From: Ignelater luminosus
Lineage: Eukaryota; Arthropoda; Insecta; Coleoptera; Elateridae
Direction: 5' to 3'
Assembly (NCBI GenBank): GCA_011009095.1
Contig: VTPC01004631.1
Location: 35,499 to 99,498, forward strand
DNA: 64,000 nt
Below, piece by piece: positions 60,610-64,000 of the stretch; the stretch's first letter is position 1, and each line of letters starts with the position of its first letter. The notes below the pieces were generated by a model. It worked only from the letters and a program-made list of their open reading frames with translations. It searched no databases and was not told the origin of the DNA. The translations under genes and the position numbers were made by a program.

Positions 60610-63600
60610 CAAAAGAAACATGATCATCTAATAAGTATCTGACAATGCTGGAAATTAAACTTAATGTAGCCGTAACAAACAACTATTATGTAGATAGTCA
60701 ACTCTTTCTAATAGTATTAAGCAACTGACTACCACAAAATTTGAAAATTTCGAGTTACGATATTCATACTATTAGTTCCAATTATTTTATTAAATATCAT
60801 TCAATCTAATTTAATGCAAACTCTCGTTGAATAAATTACCCATTTCCCTGACCATATAGTTTTCGAAAACAAATGAACTGCTTCTAATTCTTAATTGCTT
60901 GCACTTACGTCCAAATGAGCTAACCTATTTTTTCTAAACAACGAGGAGGATTGTTTTTGCCAAAAAAAGTTTGGGTAAATACAACTGGAATATTTACATT
61001 TTTTGTCTTTTACGTTTGAGGTAAAAAAGCAAAAGATGTAATCAGAATATTAGGTTATGTAATATTACCATACAAAGCAATTGCAATCTGATTGAAAGTT
61101 ACTATATGCTGACCTCAACAGGGTCTTCCCATTGAGGTCAAGTTCAACGATCAAGTTTACTTTAAAGTTATTTTCGCACCTTTCATCGCATTAAATGTGT
61201 GTGAATTAAATAAAAATCGTGCCAAATTCCATGTAAAATGGTTAAATTTATAATCGCTAATGTTTTTCAGAACAGTCAATGATTCTGTTATGTAATTCAG
61301 GTTGAAAGTATTTAAAAAAATTCTAAATTTATTGCCAGAAATTTTAAATATAATAAACAAAAAGAAAATGCAATTTGCAAAAAGCTAAAGTAAGAAACTT
61401 CAGGTTTTAGATTGTGCCTTATTTTGTGAATTTAGATCTATAATTAAGTTGTTTATAAGTGTTCCCAGGAGCAGAACGAAAGAAAGGTTTGTGAAAAGTC
61501 AGGTTACATCGTTTTTAAATTGGATTGAATATGTGTTTAAACTAGTTGGCACAAACTTCTTTACATTAATCATTCTCCAAAAACAAATGGATATTTTTGG
61601 GGTATTTTATAAGATGTGTGCTATCGAACTGACGTACTAATCTTGAATATTTTTTACTTGAAGTTTATAAACTGAGTTACGTTTTTATTTTGCTTGGTAG
61701 CTTTCGCACCACTGTGTAATACAGCGTGCAACATTTCTCGATTACTTACTATTTATAAGTTTTGCAATACAAAATTAAGAAAGCTGTTCTGAACATCATT
61801 ACTTTAATAAATTCATTATAATAAGATCGGTTGACTACATGAAAGCAGAAAGAGATTCAATGACTATAAGAGTAATGAAATAGACAAAACTATGTGTAGA
61901 TGTTAGATGGCACGCTTGCTACTTGCTATTTATTTTTTTATGGTCATAGTACACAGAACCTTCAAAATAAGTCTTTCTATGCGATGAATCTCTCTTCGTA
62001 TTTGAAGAAAAATGAGTTACTATACGTACCGTTAGGTCTACCTAGATACTTGTAACGCAATCCTGCCTCAATCCTCAAGCATTACGTAAATTCAGGACGA
62101 CTCCTAATCTAATATTAATTTTGAGTATTACTCTTGAGCGCATAATGCATTAAAGAAATTAATGTGGTAATTTATGTTTGTATAACTTCTCTTCATTTGT
62201 TATAGGTAGCACCTATTATAATTTACTATAAAGATCTTATTTTGTTTTTAGTTCAAAAACATTCCTCGTTGTACAAACTGCTGTCTTATCAATCTTAGGT
62301 GTTTTGAACTTGAAATAGTACACCACTATAATCATAATGAATAAAAAAACAAACATTGCCAAGGTAGGTCCTTCACCTAAGTGAGGAATGTGCGTATACC
62401 TAACGTAAATAAAACGATCTTGCTAATATTAAAATGTGTTTGCATATTTTGTTTTATTTTAATAATATAAATCTTTAAATTTGTCTTTATTGGATTTACA
62501 AGGTTATTTTAATTATCTATTTACGTTAAAGCAGATGCGTTACGTAACCACGAACATCCACGAAACGCTCTGCTTCAGACTCGCTTTAATTTTTTTCAAA
62601 CAAGACAGCATCGACAGCAATAGATTTTAAAAAAATTGGATACTTTACCCAGACATCAATCATGCAGAATTGTTCTCGAAATTAAAAATATTTTTCGTTT
62701 TTGTTCTTAAAAACAATCTAACGTGTGCTTCTGATACACGTTTACATAGAATGCGCAAAAACTTAATGTTTAGATTACCTAAAGTTGACAAGTCAACAAC
62801 ACAAAGGGGTTTTCATCAATCACTGACGCAACTAACTTCCCCACGGCGCTTGCAGTGCTTCGTTTTGCAGGATTCTGGAGCCACATAGCACGAACAATCA
62901 AAAATTGAAGACATCCAGCTTCAATCTGCAAAATTAATTAACGATCTCTTTTCAAATTTATTATCATACCGAAGCCAATCAGTCAGAACCAATGCAGCCG
63001 ACAGACACCATAATTATCATCTTCATTCTTAATTCATGTTTCTTGAAGGGAAGAAATTGCTTTAAGAGCTATTTGTAACTCTTCTTCAGAAATTGTTACT
63101 TGGAGAGCTGCGATTCCTGTTTAGTAAAGTAAGTGTGAAATTGAAGACTGAGGCTTCGTTAAGTTAGGCAAAAGTAACCAAAGCGAGCTGGTGGGTGCCG
63201 CCACAAAGACCTCCGCAAATGGAATCTTCGACCATAAATGATTCTTTGTTAAAATCGACAAAATCAACTTTTTGTCAACAAAAGTCGAAGATCGACGAAG
63301 AACAAACATGAAGAAAAGAGGAAAAAATCTAAGACTTTCTGAATGACAATACAAGGTCACGACAGCTCCAGAAGTTAATTTTATGCGGATTCAAAACCTG
63401 AGATGTGGACTTACTACTTCCGTTGTTTGTTTTAATGGGCATAAGCAAATTGCTGGGATGCTTGAATTGATGGCAGAATTTATTGATAGTATTGGTTTTG
63501 GCTTGCAATAATCTAGAGGGACTGAATAGATAATATCCTCGTAGTCTGGGAGCTGACATGTTCATCCAGTACCCCACTGTTTATTGCAATTTATTACAAC

Positions 63601-64000
63601 CCGGACTGAGTTTTGTCTCAGTTATGGCCTATGAAAAAAATGAAAGACCGCAACGTTGCAGAATCATATCAGTTACTCGAACGCAGGTGCTTATGATATA
63701 TCTTTCATGAGGGATGCAAAATATAACCTTGCGGAGGGAGAGGCAACGGTACCTAGTTACGCCACTGGGTCCTCTATAGTTGGGTATAAAAGTTTGTAAC
63801 TTACTACTGTCGCATATAATAGAAACAGAAAGTTTAAACCAGTTTAAAAGAGATTCTCCTTTTTACTTGTTGGAACGGCATGGACTATATCGTACGATCT
63901 AGTGTGTGCTACACATTATTTTATTATTATTACTTACTTCCTCAGATATTCTTTACAAACATTATGGGAGAAGAATAAGTACTTACTTACTGACAATAGT
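60610..64000. other. Non-coding DNA to the window end
   Basis: No supported gene, RNA or structured repeat. Frames at 61157-61360, 62670-62888 and 63121-63577 have no recognisable motifs and look like chance or unassigned relics. Confidence 0.4.

Noticed and set aside
63121-63577. Two adjacent - frames with MGYWMNMSAPRLRG and MTLYCHSESLRF
   Set aside because: No recognisable family. A retroelement origin was considered but no RT, gag or nuclease motif is visible.

Overview
The window is AT-rich, intron-rich animal DNA. The two host genes and the mix of transposons point to an insect. A beetle would fit, but that is a guess from the style of the repeats. There is no operon structure, no bacterial-type gene, no CRISPR array and no convincing tRNA or rRNA.

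Left half (about 6.8-31.7 kb, + strand): a Niemann-Pick C1 gene (NPC1), the 13-membrane-segment lysosomal cholesterol exporter. I place nine exons in consistent splice phase (6815-7199, 7266-7558, 12816-13005, 13411-13476, 16791-16910, 17918-18587, 18674-20043, 20768-21640, then a choice of 3' exons). They encode the N-terminal sterol-binding domain, transmembrane segment 1, the middle luminal domain, the sterol-sensing domain, the Cys-rich luminal loop and the last membrane block. The signal-peptide exon is not identified and is probably upstream of base 1. The 3' end can be spliced in at least two ways (22607-22689 with or without a 21-nt microexon at 23542-23562, or straight to 31300-31421), giving different cytosolic tails.

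Right half (about 38.8-50.4 kb, - strand): a sarcoplasmic calcium-binding protein (EF-hand) gene with three identified exons (50194-50360, 44189-44422, 39349-39489). Its first, short coding exon is not found and probably lies above 50.4 kb or outside the window. From 50.4 kb to the end I see no certain host gene.

The introns and intergenic DNA are packed with decayed transposons. They include a pogo/Tigger-like element with a pipsqueak-type helix-turn-helix and a PHD-like finger (26.4-29.6 kb), a PIF/Harbinger-derived MITE with TTA target duplication (30749-31235), a Tc1-like transposase relic (54.25-54.68 kb), a FLYWCH-like GC-rich relic (41.9-42.6 kb), and two non-LTR retrotransposon relics (47.3-49.0 kb +, 59.2-60.6 kb -). 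At least seven terminal-inverted-repeat elements are flanked by TA dinucleotides and begin CAGTG/CAGGGTGT or similar: 2474-3482, 9448-11943 with 9534-10616 nested inside, 14492-15601, 20184-20599, 25394-25835, 34695-35125 and 58138-58814. Two further long palindromes (45083-46400 and 55956-56230) are unclassified.
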